64,000 bases of DNA, taken from NCBI GenBank assembly GCA_964489525.1, contig CAZAYY010000004.1:62001-126000 (forward strand), in the 5' to 3' direction. This DNA is from CAZAYY01 sp964489525. Lineage in GTDB: Bacteria; Chloroflexota; Anaerolineae; Anaerolineales; JABWBV01. Shown here in pieces: positions 1-15,000 of the stretch. The notes beneath the pieces were generated by a model. It was given only the letters and a program-made list of their open reading frames with translations, searched no databases and was not told the DNA's origin. The translations under genes were made by a program, and so were the position numbers. Position 1 is the stretch's first letter. Each line of letters opens with the position of its first letter.

Positions 1-2
1 AT

Positions 3-3000
3 TGGGGTATGAGCACCGCACTGCACCTGGAGCTGGATGAAGCCCCTGGGGAAACCCGATTGCAAGATTCGTCTCCAGCAGACCAGGACGCAACCTGCGC
101 TGAAAGTGGTAATGGCGCCTGTCCGACCACCGGTTTGCCGGGACGGGTAAACCGCGCCGCCGCTTTTAACGCAGCAGAATACGACCAGGTGAGCATGGCT
201 TCCTTTGGTGCTTTTAACACGACCAGCGTCGCTGCCTGGGTTATGCCCACATTGGTTACTGGCCAGGACCAGACCCTGGTTGCTTATAAAACCGGAAATT
301 TGTGTGGGTTTGAACTCACGCTCGCAAGCCTCGACGGGGCACTCTATCCCCAGTTCAAGGTACGGGTAAAGCAATCCGGCGTGGTTAACTGGCAAACCGT
401 CCGGGCGATGGATTCATTGGTGATTAACCAATGGAGTCACCTGGCAGGTGTGTACGATGGGGCACTGCTGCGACTTTACGTGAACGGGACTGAGGCAGCA
501 ACCCTCGATGCGCCTGGTGAAATGCAGCAGTGTGATGCCAGCATCACCCTGGGCAGCAGCTTAACAGAACCGCGTAATTTTTATAACGGTTTGTTGGACG
601 ATGTCCAAATTTTCAGCCAACCGCTTTCCGAATCGGCTGTGCAGGATGTTTACCAGCGTGCGCCAGTCTTTCAAATGAAATTCGATGATTCGCAGGGCGC
701 TACGCTTTTTAAAGATTCCTCCAATCATACCAATCATGGGTCTTGCATCTTACCTGCCTGCCCGGCTGCAGGCGAGTCAATTGCCGGGTTGGACAACCTT
801 GCCGCCCAATTCGATGGTTTGAATGATGTGGTTGAAGTGGAAAATGAGTCAGCGCTGCAGTTGAATCACTTTACACTGGGTGCCTGGGTTTACCCAACCG
901 CCAGGCGAACCATTGAACAGAATATTCTTTCCAAAGGATTATGGTCGCCAGCAACTGCAGCCCAACCTCTCTTTACCAATTACAGGTTGTTCCTCGAACC
1001 AAACAGCCTGACAACCAGTGTCGAATTTGACACTTTTTGTTCCGGCCAAATGGCCAAAGCCAGCAGTCCAGTCGAGCTGATTGAGAACCACTGGAACCAC
1101 GTTATGGCGACCTTCGATGGAAAATACTTGCGGCTGTATGTAAATGGGTCCGAACAGGCTTTGTGGACTTCAGATATTTTTGATCAAGTGCAGCCTTGCC
1201 AGGTGGCGGATTCGGATTATACGCTGCAGATTGGCGGTCTTTTATATGAAGAAACCGTTCGGGGGCAGACCTTTTCTGGCAAACTGGACGAGGTGACCCT
1301 GTACAACCAGGTGCTGTCCGATGCCGAAGTGTACAGCCTGTATCGCTACCAATCAGCCTGGGTGCAGCAGCGCCAACATGCCAACATTATCGTCGACACC
1401 GACCTGCCTGCGATTGAACTGCATACACCTGCTGCATATCTGCCACAAGCCGCCATCCAACTCCTGGCCACGGGAGCAGATGAAACATCCGGGATTGCTC
1501 GGGTTGATTTTGGCTCATGCCAGGATCCAGTGTCCTGTGTGCCAACACTCACAGTTGATTCACCGCAATGTTGGGATAGTATGGGGGATGGTTCCTGGTG
1601 TCCGTTGTTCGATCCGCAATCCGAAGGACGTCATACCCTCGCTGTGCAGGCCGCGGACCGGGTTGGGCACCTTTCACCCGGTTTGGATCCGATCTCAGTA
1701 TGGGTGGACAACCAGCCACCTACCCTGACCTTTGATTTTGCAGAGGACGCTTTGTTGTTTGTGACAGCTCACCCCAACCAGGCGCATGCCTGGGCGCTGC
1801 ATTTGAGCGGTACGGCAAGCGACCCGGTTTTACCGGATGGCTCGGTGGGCAGCGGGGTTTCACCTGCCTCCGTTCGGGTCACCCTGCTGACCCCCGAAGG
1901 AGGTATTGTTGGCGCGGGCACTCAAAAAGCACAGTTAAGTGGTTCGACCTGGTGGGTGGATTATCTGCTGACCGAAAAAGATGCCAGCGGTGCCTATACC
2001 GTCCGCCTGGAGGCAGTTGACCAGGTGGCCTTATTGCCTGGTCTGTCTGTTGAACAGATTGACAAACACAGCACTTTGGTTGAGCGATCCATTGTGGTCG
2101 ATGCTACCGCACCTCTGCCGCTGCTGGATAAAACCAACCTGCTGACCGACACCATGAATTTATCCAGCCAGCTGGCAGGCAGCCTGACAGAACAGCCGGT
2201 CCCGGTACGGTTGACCTTGAATACCCCGGCGGGGGCTGGAGACCAGGTTGCTATCAGCCTGCGCTGTGCAGGGCAAACCCTGGCAAGCTTCCCGGTGGGA
2301 ACGTTTGATGCTGCAGGGAAAGCCTATATCTTGAACAAGTATGCCGCCCGGGGAGCGAGCTGCCAGGTGGAAATTCTGGGGGCGGATACATTTGGTGAAG
2401 TAGATGTCTGTGGCCAAAGCGTGGTCAGTTGGACAGCGGGGTATGGCAGTTCTACCAGTGTGCCCTTTACCGCAGTTTCGACGGGCTGCACCGACCCATT
2501 GGCGGTTTCGGGTGTAGATATAGCCGAAGTGGGTTTTGTCTCTATCCTACCCGGTTCGCCTTATTTTAATGATGTGACTGCAGGTGAAGTTGCTGCGCTT
2601 CCTTTGGACGATTCTCCGAACGCCAATGGAATCCTTTCGTTTCGTGACCTGACCGGGCGCGGCAACCGCGGTGCATGCTCAGGCGCTGGCTGCCCTATCA
2701 CTACCCAACCCGGGCCGTATTGGGGGGCGGTCCAGTTCGATGGGGTCAATGACGGCATTTCGATTGGCGATTCAGCCGATTTCGATTTTGGTACAGGCGC
2801 TTTTGCGATCAGCCTTTGGGTAAAACTCAATGGGAATAATTATTACAAAGACCTGCTCCATTGGAGCAACCCGGCCGATGATCTGTTCATCCAGATCGAT
2901 GGGCATAATCATCTCACCGTAGGCACACGCATCAACAGCATCACAGCTGTGGCCGTTGCCGATGGCGGGCAGTTGGTCCCAGGTTCGTGGCATCATATTG

Positions 3001-6000
3001 TGGTTGTGCGCGACCTGGCTGGATTTGTAACAGTTTATATCGATGGCAGTCCCACCGGCTACGGCTACAGTGATGCTGACCTGAACGAGATTGACTCGGG
3101 CACGCCAATCTGGTTGGGTTCGAATCGCCAGCCGAATTTGGATGCGATTTACAGGCCGTTGAATGGTTGGTTGAGCGATTTCAGGATTTATAACCGTACG
3201 CTTTCGGATGTTGAAGTACAAACCCTTTTCCAGGGTTCGGGACCTGTGATCCTTCTGCCGTTTGAAGATACTCCATTGACGAACAACGCCCGTCTGGCGG
3301 ACCGTTCGGGGCGCAATCATTTTGGCGTTCTTCAGACAGGCCTGCTTGACACAGCTGGGGCAGGAAGCTCATCCAAGGCTGGCACCAGTATTGTGGAGCA
3401 GCAGGCCCTGGCGCTGGATGGCGTGGATGACTATGTGATGGTTGCTCCGGCAGATGATTTAAGTCTGCATGCCGGGCGTTTTACCCAGGCGCTGTGGGTC
3501 TTCCCGAACCTGGAGGATGATCGGTCCTACTCCCTGATCAGCAGCGATGCGTATGAGCCGTGGAAGTATGCTTACCCCTTCCTGCAGGTGGTCAACAGGG
3601 TTCAAATTCGGGCTGGTTTTGGCAACGGCAGCACCATCTTGCCCTTTAATGCCGGAAATGTGCTCACGGCTGGGGAGTGGAACCATGTTGCTGCCACTTT
3701 TGATGGAACCACCTATATCATCTATGTCAATGGGCTGGAGGCATACCGGACAAACGCCCTGGCAGGCGAAACGCCAGCACTCACCAGCCGGTTTGACATT
3801 GGACGGGGGCTTAATGAAACCACCGAATTTTGCAGTCGAATCGCCCAATTTTATTTCACGCCCGTTACCTGGAATCCGTATGGCTTTACCCTGCGCTTAA
3901 ATGATGTCACCATCTGGCAGGGGCAGGGTGCCACGGACCGGGCAACAGTGATTCCTGGCCCCTTTGATTTTTGTGGGGATGCCAACCTGGAAGTTTTGGC
4001 ATATCATCCCGGCAGTTTCGGGCTTGAAGCGGTTTCGTTGGGTACTCAGGTGATTTCAGGCGCCCTCGGCCCGGCTGCCCAGGTGTTTAGCGGGTCCGGC
4101 TATACAGCCGGGGCTGCCTGGCTGACGATGCTTAACCCGGTTTCAGCACGCTATTTCCCGGGCATGGTCGATGATTTACGGATTTATGCCCGGGTGTTGA
4201 TGCCCGAAGAGATCTTGGGGCTGGCTAACGGGGGTTGGCAGACGGCTGTCCCGGTAAATAATGGGCCGGGTGTGGAAAACACAACCTGGACCCTGACACC
4301 CCCGGCGGGCCTGGAAGGTTCTTACCGCCTGGATTTGCGCGGATGGGACCAGGCCGGGTTGAATTCGATGTCGGATGGCGTTGGGGCCTGGTATGGTGAG
4401 GTCGATACTACCAACCCACGCCTGTCTCTGACCGCTACCCAGGTAAATGCCACTACCTACCGCTATACCACCCTGGCTCAAGACTTTAACCTGACCAAAC
4501 AAGGCTTTAACTCCCCATGTGGGGCCGGGGTGACCAGTACCTCCGGGTTATTCAGCGCGCCCTGGTATCAACCTTACGCTGGCAGCATGGAGCGCCTGTT
4601 TGAACTGGAGGCGCAGTGCGATGTCTCGGTTTATGCCACTCAAAACGAGGTAGGGGCGGTAGATACACCCGGCCTGGCACAGGGGGTGGTGGTTTCTGGT
4701 ACGCTGGCCTACGTAGCCGATGGCGCGGCGGGTTTGCAGATTGTGGATGTGACCAACCCCCAGATGCCTCAGATTGCCGGTAATTTGGCCCTCACCGGAA
4801 CGGTCCGCGATGTTGCTTTGGCGGAATACCAGACTCAACGCAGCTGGCTGTTGTCTCAAAGTCTGCGCGATTTATTCTTGCGCAGCAGCCCCGACCTGGT
4901 TGTGCAGGATGTGAATATCTCACCATCTACTCCTCGACCAGGCCAGGAAATTTCCATCGGCATTACAGTTGCCAACCAGGGTACAGAGACGGTTCTGAGT
5001 GGTTTCAATACCGCTCTTTATCTGGATGTTCCCGTGACAGCCTGTGACAATACGGGTGCCTGGGATGGATATTATCTTTGGTCGTTGGTTGCAGGCGGAA
5101 CATCCACATTCACCATGACCCATCCTGGTTTTGATACAACAGGAGTTCACACAGCAACCGTGCAAGTGGATAACTACTGCGTGATTACCGAAACGAATGA
5201 AGCCAACAACATCACGGTCCCGCTCAGTTTTACGGTTGCAGGGGATCCGGTCCTACCGGATGTCGTGATTGAAGGATTCTGGTCTGAGGTGCCCAACCCG
5301 GGTGTCAACCATCCTTTTGATGTGACTGTGGTTTTTGCAAACCGCGGAACCAAGGCAATCGATGGTGTCTATACCCTGGCAATGTTTGCAGATTATGCTC
5401 CAACAACCTGTAATGAAAGCACGTTGCGGTGGGGGATCACCGATGAGTTGTATGGACTCTGGCCAGGGGAAGTGCAGACGGTGACATTAACCCACCCGGG
5501 TGATTTCGAGACCATTGGAATCCATACGCTTTACGCCCAAATTGACCATGGGTGTGATCTGGAGGAGGAGAACGAAGACAACAATATCGCCGGACCTATC
5601 GAGGTTAATGTTGTGGATTGGTATGGGCCAGACCTGGTGATTAACAGCCTGTCCATCAGTCCAACGGTTCTCGAAGCGGACCAGCCGTTTTCGGTGACCT
5701 TTGCGATTGAAAACCAGGGCAATGCCACCAGCGGAAGCCAGGAAATATCCGTGTTGTCGTTTTACCTGGGAGATTGTCCTTATATGCTCGGCGGCTGCTG
5801 GTACAACGAATATTGGTTTTTTGAAGAGCTTCTACCAGGGGAAGTGTTTACTATGACGGTTGACCGCCCGGGTGTTGCCGCAGGCGATTACACCCTGCAT
5901 GGGCTGGTAGATTCCGAAAATTATGTCAGTGAAATTGATGAAGGTAATAACGAATACCTGCTGAATTATTCGGTTAGCGGCCCCACGCCAACCCCAACGA

Positions 6001-9000
6001 ATACACCCACCATTACCCCAACCCCAGAACCCCCTCTCGAGGGCAGCATGGTGTTGGTTTCGGGTCCAAATGCAAATTCCAGCTCTTACAACGCAGCCAT
6101 TTCCTATGATGGGAAACAAATCGTGTTTGACTCACCAGCTAACAATCTGGTTCCGGACACGAATATTTATTACGATGTCTTTTTGTTCGACCGGAATACC
6201 GGCCAGATGGAGCGATCTTCGGTTACCACCGGCGGTGGGGAGGCCAATGGGTCTTCACAGGAAGGGGATGTGGCTGCGGACGGACGCTATGTGGCCTTCC
6301 ATTCTGTTGCCAATTACCTGGTGGTTGGTGATGGCAACAACCAGTATGACGTGTTTGTGCGTGACCGGGTTGGCAGTGAGACGATCCTGGTTTCGGTCAA
6401 TTCGGATGAGGTCCACGGCAATGCGGCCTCGGAACACCCGGCCATTTCGGCAGATGGTCGTTATGTCGCTTTTCACTCCAACGCCAGCAACCTGGTTACC
6501 GATGACACGAATGGTGCTACCGATATATTTGTGCGCGACCTGGTGGCCGGAACCACTACCCGTGTTTCTGTAGATTCGAGCGGCAACCAGGGCAATTATG
6601 CTTCCTGGTTGTATTATGGCGGTATTTCTGCAGATGGAAACTCGGTAGTCTTCATGTCATCCGCCAACAACCTGGTGGCCAACGACACCAATACGGCATA
6701 TGATATTTTTGTCCACGACCTGGATACAGGGCTGACCGAACGGGTTTCGATCCATACAAACGGAACCCAGGCCAACGCAAACAGCTTCTACCCCCAAATT
6801 TCAGGAGATGGGAATGTGGTGGTTTTCCAGACCAGCGCAAGCACTCTGGTGGATGGAGATACCAACGGCGTGATCGATGTATTCGTCCACGACCGCACTA
6901 CAGGGGTTACTGAACGGGTTTCGGTAAGTTCTGATGGTGGACAGGGTAATGGGGAATCTCTTTATGCCGATATATCCGATGACGGCCGCTTCGTTGTTTT
7001 TGAATCTTCGGCCTCCAATTTGGTGGTAGGAGACACCAATGGCCGGTACGATGTTTTCCTGCGAGACAGGGTCACGGGTAAGACCCACCTGGTTTCCATG
7101 GGCCAGGCCGGCGCGCAGTCCAATGGCTCTTCTTATGAGCCTACAATTTCCGGGGATGGTCTGCATGTGGCCTTTTCCTCTGATGCCTCCAATTTGGTCA
7201 GTGGGGATATCAATGGCCAGACGGATATTTTCGTCTTTGATTTGGTAGAGGTGGTAATTCCTACACAAACCCCAACCCCGACCCCAACCAACACCCCTAC
7301 ACCAACCCAGACCCCCACGCCTACCCATACACCTACCCAAACCCCAACACCCACCCAGACCCCGACGCCCACACAAACCCCAACTCCCACCCAAACCGGC
7401 ACACCCACGCCTGTTCCCTATCCCGACCTGGTCATAGAGAGCGTGACTTTGTCTTCTTCAACGATTTTGCCCGGTCAATACATCCGAATCACCGTCAAGC
7501 TCAAAAACCAGGGGACAGGACCCGTCAATGTAAACTCTTATGTGGGGGTATACATCAACGATCCACCCAGTGGTTTTAACGAGGTGCCGTACCGGGTGAT
7601 CGCTTTTCCGACGCTGGGGCCAGGTGCTTCAGCAACGCGCTACCTGGATACTTCGACCTTTAATTCAGCCGGGACCTATCGGGTGGATACCCTGGCGGAT
7701 TACGACCAGCGAGTTGCCGAGAGCAACGAGGCCAATAATGGATATGCTCCCCTTTCCTTCGACGTGCTCCAGGCAGATCTGGTGGTTCAAAACCTGGTGG
7801 TGGACCCGCCCGACCCCATGCCGGGTGAGCCCGTTTACTTCCATACGGTGATTTCTAACCAAGGTACGTATCCATCGTCTGCAGCCTGGTCAGGGATTTT
7901 TGTGGACCGGGCTTACCCCGGTTGTGACAGCGTAGCCGACCGGGTAGAGCAGATTCCCGCCTTGAACCCTGGCCAGGTCTATACAATGACGCTGGTCTAT
8001 CCATCCGGCTTTGCTACTGTGGGCACGCATTCCGTCACTGGTGTGGCAGATTACCTATGCGACGTGAGCGATATGAGCCGGGCGAACAACGTCTATGGCC
8101 CGGTGTACTTCACGGTAACCCAAAAATTTCCAGACTTGGCAGTCCAGAGCATTGTTCCTTCACCCGTCACACCTCCGGCCTACCAGCCTTTTGTATACAA
8201 CGTCAGCGTGGTGAACCTGGGAGAAATCGCAAGTCCTGTGGCTTACCTGGCCCTCTACCAGGATTACCAGCCTTTGGTTTGCGCGGACTCCAACTGGACC
8301 AACACCAAACAGATTCCCGCTCTTGGTCCGGGAGAAAGTGTTACCCTGGAAGTAGCCACAACTGGAATGGGGCCTGAAGGCGAACATTTAGCAACGGTTT
8401 TCCTCGACTATCTCTGCGACCTTGATGAGTTGAATATCACCAACAACCTCAAAACGCAGTCCATTTATATTGGTTCGGCCCTCCAGCCAGATTACCAAAT
8501 TGATGAGCTGACCGCTTCACCTATACCACCGGTGCTGGACGAACCGGTTACTTACACCATTCGAATCAGCAACCAGGGCACTGCTTTAGCCCCGAGCACT
8601 CTTGCCGGTATTTACCTGGATAGATTGCCGGTATGCGGCTCACTGCCCGACCGGGGTGCGGATGTGCCTGCCCTGGATATTGGCCAGTCAGCAACGATCA
8701 CCCTGGTAGATGCGGGATTCCTCACTCCAGGAACCCACAATGTGTATGCCATGGTGGATTATGGCTGTGGAAGAACCGAACTGGATGAGAGCAACAACTT
8801 CTATGGCCCGGTAAGCCTGGATCCCTCTGGCCCTGACCTGCAGGTCCATTCACTTATGGTTGAACCGGATTTACCCGTGGAAAATCGTCCGATGACCCTG
8901 ACCTTGGTGCTGAAGAACACCGGAGCTGCCAGCAGCGGCCTTGCCTACGCGGGGATTTACCGTAATCGAGAATTTAGTGGTTGCAGCGATTTTGGGGATT

Positions 9001-12000
9001 ATTTCGACCTGGTTCCAGCACTGGCACCTGGTGAGCACTATACCCTGACTTTCCCCACACAAATCACAACAAGTGGTGACTACAACTTCTTTGCCGCAGT
9101 TGATTCCTCCTGCCAGGTTGTTGAGACCAATGAACTGAACAACACTGCTGGCCCGGTGAGCATCACCGTCCTACCACCGCCAAAACCCGACCTGGTCATC
9201 AGCGATTTCAGCGCCCAACCGGCAGAGATTGCAGCAGAGCAATACCTCACCTATACCATCCGAATTCAAAACCTGGGTGGAGCCGCCAGCGCGGGCTTTT
9301 GGACGGGGTTATACCTGGACCGAATTCCAACAGGATGTGTGGTTGGCGATTACGTTGCCCAGGTACCAGGGTTGGCGGTAGGGGAGAGCTATACGGCCAC
9401 CCTGCGGGCAGCTTTTGACACCGAAGGTCAACATTTCGCTATGGCATATGCGGATTATGGCTGTAACGTGGAGGAAGAAGATGAAAGCAACAATATGGCC
9501 GGTCCGGTCAACACCCTGGTTTTGCCTCCACTGCGCCCTGATTTGGTGATTGAATCGGTGACCACTGCACCTGAAACCCTGCGGGCAGAAGAACCCCTGA
9601 CCTATACGGTAACCATCCGCAACCAGGGCAGCAAAAACACCGGCTACACATTCCTTGGGGTATATCATGATCTCGCCGATGGGTACACCCTGGGTTGTGG
9701 TGATGCATCATGGGTAACAACTGCGCAGATTCCCCCGTTGGCCGCTGGCCAGAGCACCACGCTGACGGTCTTCTACTTCGCGGGCTTTGACAACCCAGGC
9801 GCACATAAGGCCCATTTCTTTGCGGATTTTGGCTGTGTGCAGGATGAAAACGATGAAGACAACAACCAGTTCCAACATCCCCTTTGGATCGACCTGCCGC
9901 TGCGCCCGGACCTGGCAATTATGGACATTCAGGTGAGTACTTTCACGCCGATTGCTGAAAAGCCTGTGAACTACCGGGTTGAAATTGAAAACATCGGCAC
10001 CACCGAGGCACATTCCATTACCTATGCCGGTTTATACCTGGACCGGATTCCAGGTGGATGCAGCACAGTCGATGTACCCGATTATGCGGTTGAAATTTCA
10101 CCATTGGACATGGGGGCAACCCTTGTCTTTACCATAACTGCGCCCTTCAATGAGGGGGGGGAACACCTGGCTTACATTTACCTGGATTATGGCTGTCTGT
10201 TGGAAGAAAACGACCTGAGCAATAACCTTTCTGAGCCAATGGTTTTCCAGGTATCACCGCCGCTGCGTCCAGATTTGGTGATTGAAACCCTATCAATCTC
10301 GCCTGCCAACCCGCCTGCTGAAGAAGCGTTGGTCTATACCGCTCGGGTGAAGAACCAGGGCACCATTGCCAGTGGGAACAACTTCCTGGCGATTTTCCAT
10401 GACCCACTCGAACCTTACTATACCTGCTCCGATGCCTCCTGGGTAAACACCAAAGCGGTGCCACCCCTGGAGCCGGGTGCCTCCGTTTTGCTTGAGATCC
10501 CCGTGAGCGCTGGTTTTGATGGTGCTGGAACCCACACCGCCAGGGCTGTGGTCGACTTTAGCTGCGTTGTCAGGGAAAGTAATGAGGATAACAATCAGAC
10601 CGACCTGTCTGTGAATGTTTTGGCACCGCTGCGCCCGGATCTAATGGTTGAACGCATTGATATCTTGCCAGATGCACCCATCATCGGCGCCATGGTGCAG
10701 TATTCTCTCACCATCCTGAACCAGGGTACAGCAGATTCAACCCTCAGTATGCTTTCGATTTATTATAACAATCCACCCAATGGATGCGGGGACACATCCG
10801 GGGTAGTTCAGTGGGGCATTCCAAGCATCCCGGCAGGAGGGCGAGTGCAGGTCACCGTTAATGATATGGAGGGCTTCGCCACCACAGGTGAGCACACGGT
10901 TTATATCTACCTCGACTACACTTGTGAATTGGTGGAAATCAACACCGCTAACAACCTTGAAGTTTTCAACCTGACCGTCCTGCCTGAACCCAAACCCGAC
11001 CTGGTGATTGAAAACGTTATGCCCACACCTCTTTCACCCATAATTACAGATTATGTACGCTATACCGTACGAATCCACAACCAGGGCACGGCGGCAAGCT
11101 CATTCAGCCTGTTGGGTGTATATTATGACCACCTACCCACTGGATGTGGTGACACAAACACCCGGCTGGAGTGGGGTATTCTGCCGATTGAGGCCGGGCA
11201 AACCCTCACCCTGACAGTGGATGAACTCGAGGGTTTCTCTATGCTGGGCGAGCATACCGTGCACTTCTTCGTGGATTATGAATGTGTCATGCAAGAATTG
11301 GATGAGACCAACAACATCTATGCGCTCGATTTGGTGGTCAGCCCTGAACCTCAACCGGACCTCGTGGTGCTCAGCGCCGCAGCCATGCCGGAACTACCGC
11401 TGGTAGGCGCACACTTCTGGTATGAAGTAGTTTTGCAAAACCAGGGCAACGAAGCCAGCCCGGCCTCCATCCTGGGCATCTTCCACGACCCGCTCAACCC
11501 CGATATCCCCTGCGCATCTCAAACCTGGGTGAATACAGCCCTGGTTCCCGCCCTGGACAGTGGGCAAAAAGCCACCATTTCGGTGCCTGTTCCGCCGTTT
11601 GAAGTCCCCGGATCCCACGCGGTGCAGATTGTTGCAGATTTTGGCTGCATTATCACCGAACAAGATGACACGAACAACAGCCTGATCTTCTCGCTCATGG
11701 CGGCAACCCACCTGCCCGATTTGGTGGTGGACAGCGTCACCCTGGCACCCGAGGTGCCCGTGGCCGGGCAGCCGGCCCTTTATACCATTCGCATCCGCAA
11801 CCGGGGTGCAGCCCCCTCTCTGATGACCATTCCAGGTGGTCTCTACTTAAACCGGCTGCCGGCTGGTTGCTCGGGTGAGTTGGATCAGGGCGATATGATT
11901 TTCTTGATTCCACCATTAGCTGCTGGTGGTTCGATGAACCTGACGGCGGTGGCCACTTTGCCCACCGCCGGCCAGCACCAGGTCTATGCTTACCTGGATT

Positions 12001-15000
12001 ATGGCTGTATGCTGGTCGAGGGGGATGAAACCAATAACCAATTTGCGCTTACCCCGATCGATGTATCCGTAGCCCCACAACCCGACCTGGCGTTCACCCT
12101 GTTTACTGCCTTGCCGGAGAGCCCAGCCGCCGGAGAACCGGTAACCTACCGGGTCGAGGTTAAAAATCGGGGATCGAGTGGTCTACAGACCCAAACGCAA
12201 ATTGGCCTGTACCTCGACCGGATTCCTGTAGGCTGCGGAACCATTCCTGGCGTTGGAGATCGAACTGCTTCGATTGGTTCGCTCGCAGTCGGTGCAACCG
12301 CTGTGTTGACCTACACCGCGCCGTTTATGTCCCTGGGTGCGCATACCGCCTATGCTTTTGTGGATGAGGGCTGCCAGGTGGCCGAAGGGGTGGAGAGCAA
12401 TAACCAGGCCGGTCCGCTGACCTTTGAAGTGACATCCACCTTGCAGTCCGACCTGGTTATTGCAGGCTTTTCAACCACACCCGCTTCTTTAGTGGTTCAG
12501 AGCCCCTTCCAGATGCACGTTCAGGTCGCCAACCAGGGTGCCATGCCCAGCCAGGCCAGCAAGGTTGCGCTGTACATTGACCATCTGCCTACAGCCTGTA
12601 ATGACTCAGCATGGTATGCAACCCTGGATGTTCCAGCGCTCGACCCGGATGAGATTGCCAGCTTTACGCTTGACCACCCCGGTATTCCAGACTTACAGGT
12701 AAAAACGCTCAATATCTTGGCAGATTACCAATGCCAGGTGGGCGAGAGTACCGAGTCGAACAACCTTTACCAGACCTGGTTGCAGTTAGGGGTTTCCCCT
12801 GACCCCGATTTAGTCATTGAACAGGTAGATATGGCCTCAGGGGCTCCCTATGCTGGGGAGCCGATCAGCATTACCCTGCGCATTCGCAACCAGGGCGCTG
12901 CTCCGACCGAACAACCCTTCTGGGCAGGTGTCTATTTCGATCAATATGTGCCTGGCTGCTCATCCACGACCCCGGCGCTGACCGCCCAGGTGCCTCCGTT
13001 AGGCCCGGGGGCTGAATACAATCTGACCCTGACTGGGGCTGGCTTCACCACTCCATTTGAGCATTTCTTCAGCGTTATGGTGGATTCCACCTGCCTGGTT
13101 CAGGAGAGCAGCGAGAGCAACAACCTTTATAACTCGCCCATTTGGATGGTCAACCCGCCCCCGAAGCCAGACCTGGTTCTGGTGAACCTGGGGATTGAGC
13201 CTTCCCATGTAACCAGCGGCGAGCCGGTGACTTATACCCTGACCATCCGCAATAATGGCCCACGACCGACGCTGGAAACTGTCCAGGCAGGGGTCTACAT
13301 AGATCAGGTCGGTTTTTGCGGCGTGACCCCTGCCTTGATCGGGCAGGTGCCGCTGATGTCCAGTGGCGCAGAATACACCCTGGTGCTGCTGGACCCGGCG
13401 GGTTTTGCGCCGGAACCAGCCACCCGGACGATTTCTGCCCGGGTAGATACCGATTGCCTGGTGGAGGAAGAAGACGAAAATAACAACACTTATGGGTATA
13501 TCAGCCTTCAGGTTTCACCGCCGCGGCTACCTGACCTGGTGGTAGATTCTTTCCTGGCGATCCCAGCCAGTCCGGCTGTGGGGCAAAGTGTCCGCTATAT
13601 TGTGCGTGTGCGCAACCAGGGACAAGTTGCCAGCCAGAGCATTTCAGCCCTGGGTATTTTTGCCGCAGCTGATATCACTCAGGATTATTGTGATTTGGGT
13701 GACCCAACGACGAACCAGTTTGTACAGGTGCCTGTGTTGGCTGCAGGTGCTTCGAGGGAACTGGTGATCACCACTGCTGGATTCTCCGCGGATGGTGAGC
13801 AGGCTTTGGTGGCTTTGGTGGACCCAGACTGCACCCTGCCAGAAGTCAATGAGCAGAATAATACCAGCAGCGAACGGGTGGTTTATGTGGGCGTACCGCT
13901 GCCGACCCCCAGCCCAACCCCAACCCCAACTCCGCAGCCAGCCGGAGATCGCTATGCCTTTGTAGCGGCTGACACGGCCGGACTGCAGGTTGTAAATGTG
14001 AGCAACCCTGGGGCGCCGGTGCTTGAAACCGTTGTTGCCACCGCTGGGGAAGTCCTGGGTGTGACTGTCAGACCTACGGCCAGTGGGATGGCGGCATATC
14101 TGGCGGCTGGTAGTGCAGGTTTAATTGTTGTAGATATCACGGACCCGGCTAACCCCATCCAGCTTGGTAGTTACAATACCCCAGGAACTGCATTTAGCGT
14201 TGCGGTCACGAACGGCCACGCAATTGTTGCCGATGGAGAAGCGGGGATTCAAATCATCTCCCTCAATTCGTTGGGTGTATTGGCGCTGGCAGGCACATAC
14301 GACACCCCAGGGACGGCTTATGATGTTGCCGTAGTTGGCAGCACCGCTTTTATTGCCTCTGGCGCCGCTGGGTTGTGGATTCTCGATATCAGCAATCCGG
14401 CCGCACCTGTTCCGGTTGGAAGTTATGATACCCTGGGTGAAGTTCGCAGTGTGGAACTGGAAAGTATAAATGGCGGCAGTATCTTTGCATACCTGGCGGA
14501 TGGTGCGTCGGGGGTTGAAGTGGTGGATGTCTCGGACCCCACCAACCCGTTCTTTATCGTTCTTGGGGACACACCCGGCACAGCCCGGGCGTTGGCATTG
14601 GGGGCGGACAACGGGCTGTCTAACCTGGTTTTTGTTGCTGACCACGGTGTTGGTCTGCGAATCCTCAACCCCTTGTGGGTTTCGAATGGAGCCACGGCTT
14701 GTGATACCGAGGGTAACTGCACCGCGGTGGGTGCGCCGCTGCCTTCCCTGACAAGCGGCGGGAGGAGCGAGGTCACTTACCAAAGCGGTTATCATCCTGT
14801 CGGGCCGCTTTTGCGCCAGGTTGCTGCAGAATCCACGACCTGGGTGACGATTTCCAGCCTGCCTCCCTTGGGACAGGTGTACATCTCCGACAGCACAGCC
14901 CCCATTCTGGTCAATGGTCAGGCTGCCACCAGTGTTTCTTCGCTTAAGAGTCTGAGTTTGTTCGCAGACGGCGTGTTGTTGTTTGGCCAAAACTGGGACC

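Noticed and set aside
7133..7408. Antisense frame encoding Val-Gly-rich protein across the Thr-Pro linker
   Set aside because: It is the mirror of the ACC/CCC-rich linker codons; low complexity and no ribosome binding site.
7261..7412. Short tandem repeat that could suggest a CRISPR array
   Set aside because: No constant repeat with unique spacers, no cas genes, and it is in frame inside the giant gene.
14121..14990. Long antisense open frame of 289 codons
   Set aside because: It lies fully inside the LVIVD propeller of the giant gene, shows no family features and reads like reverse-complemented repeats.
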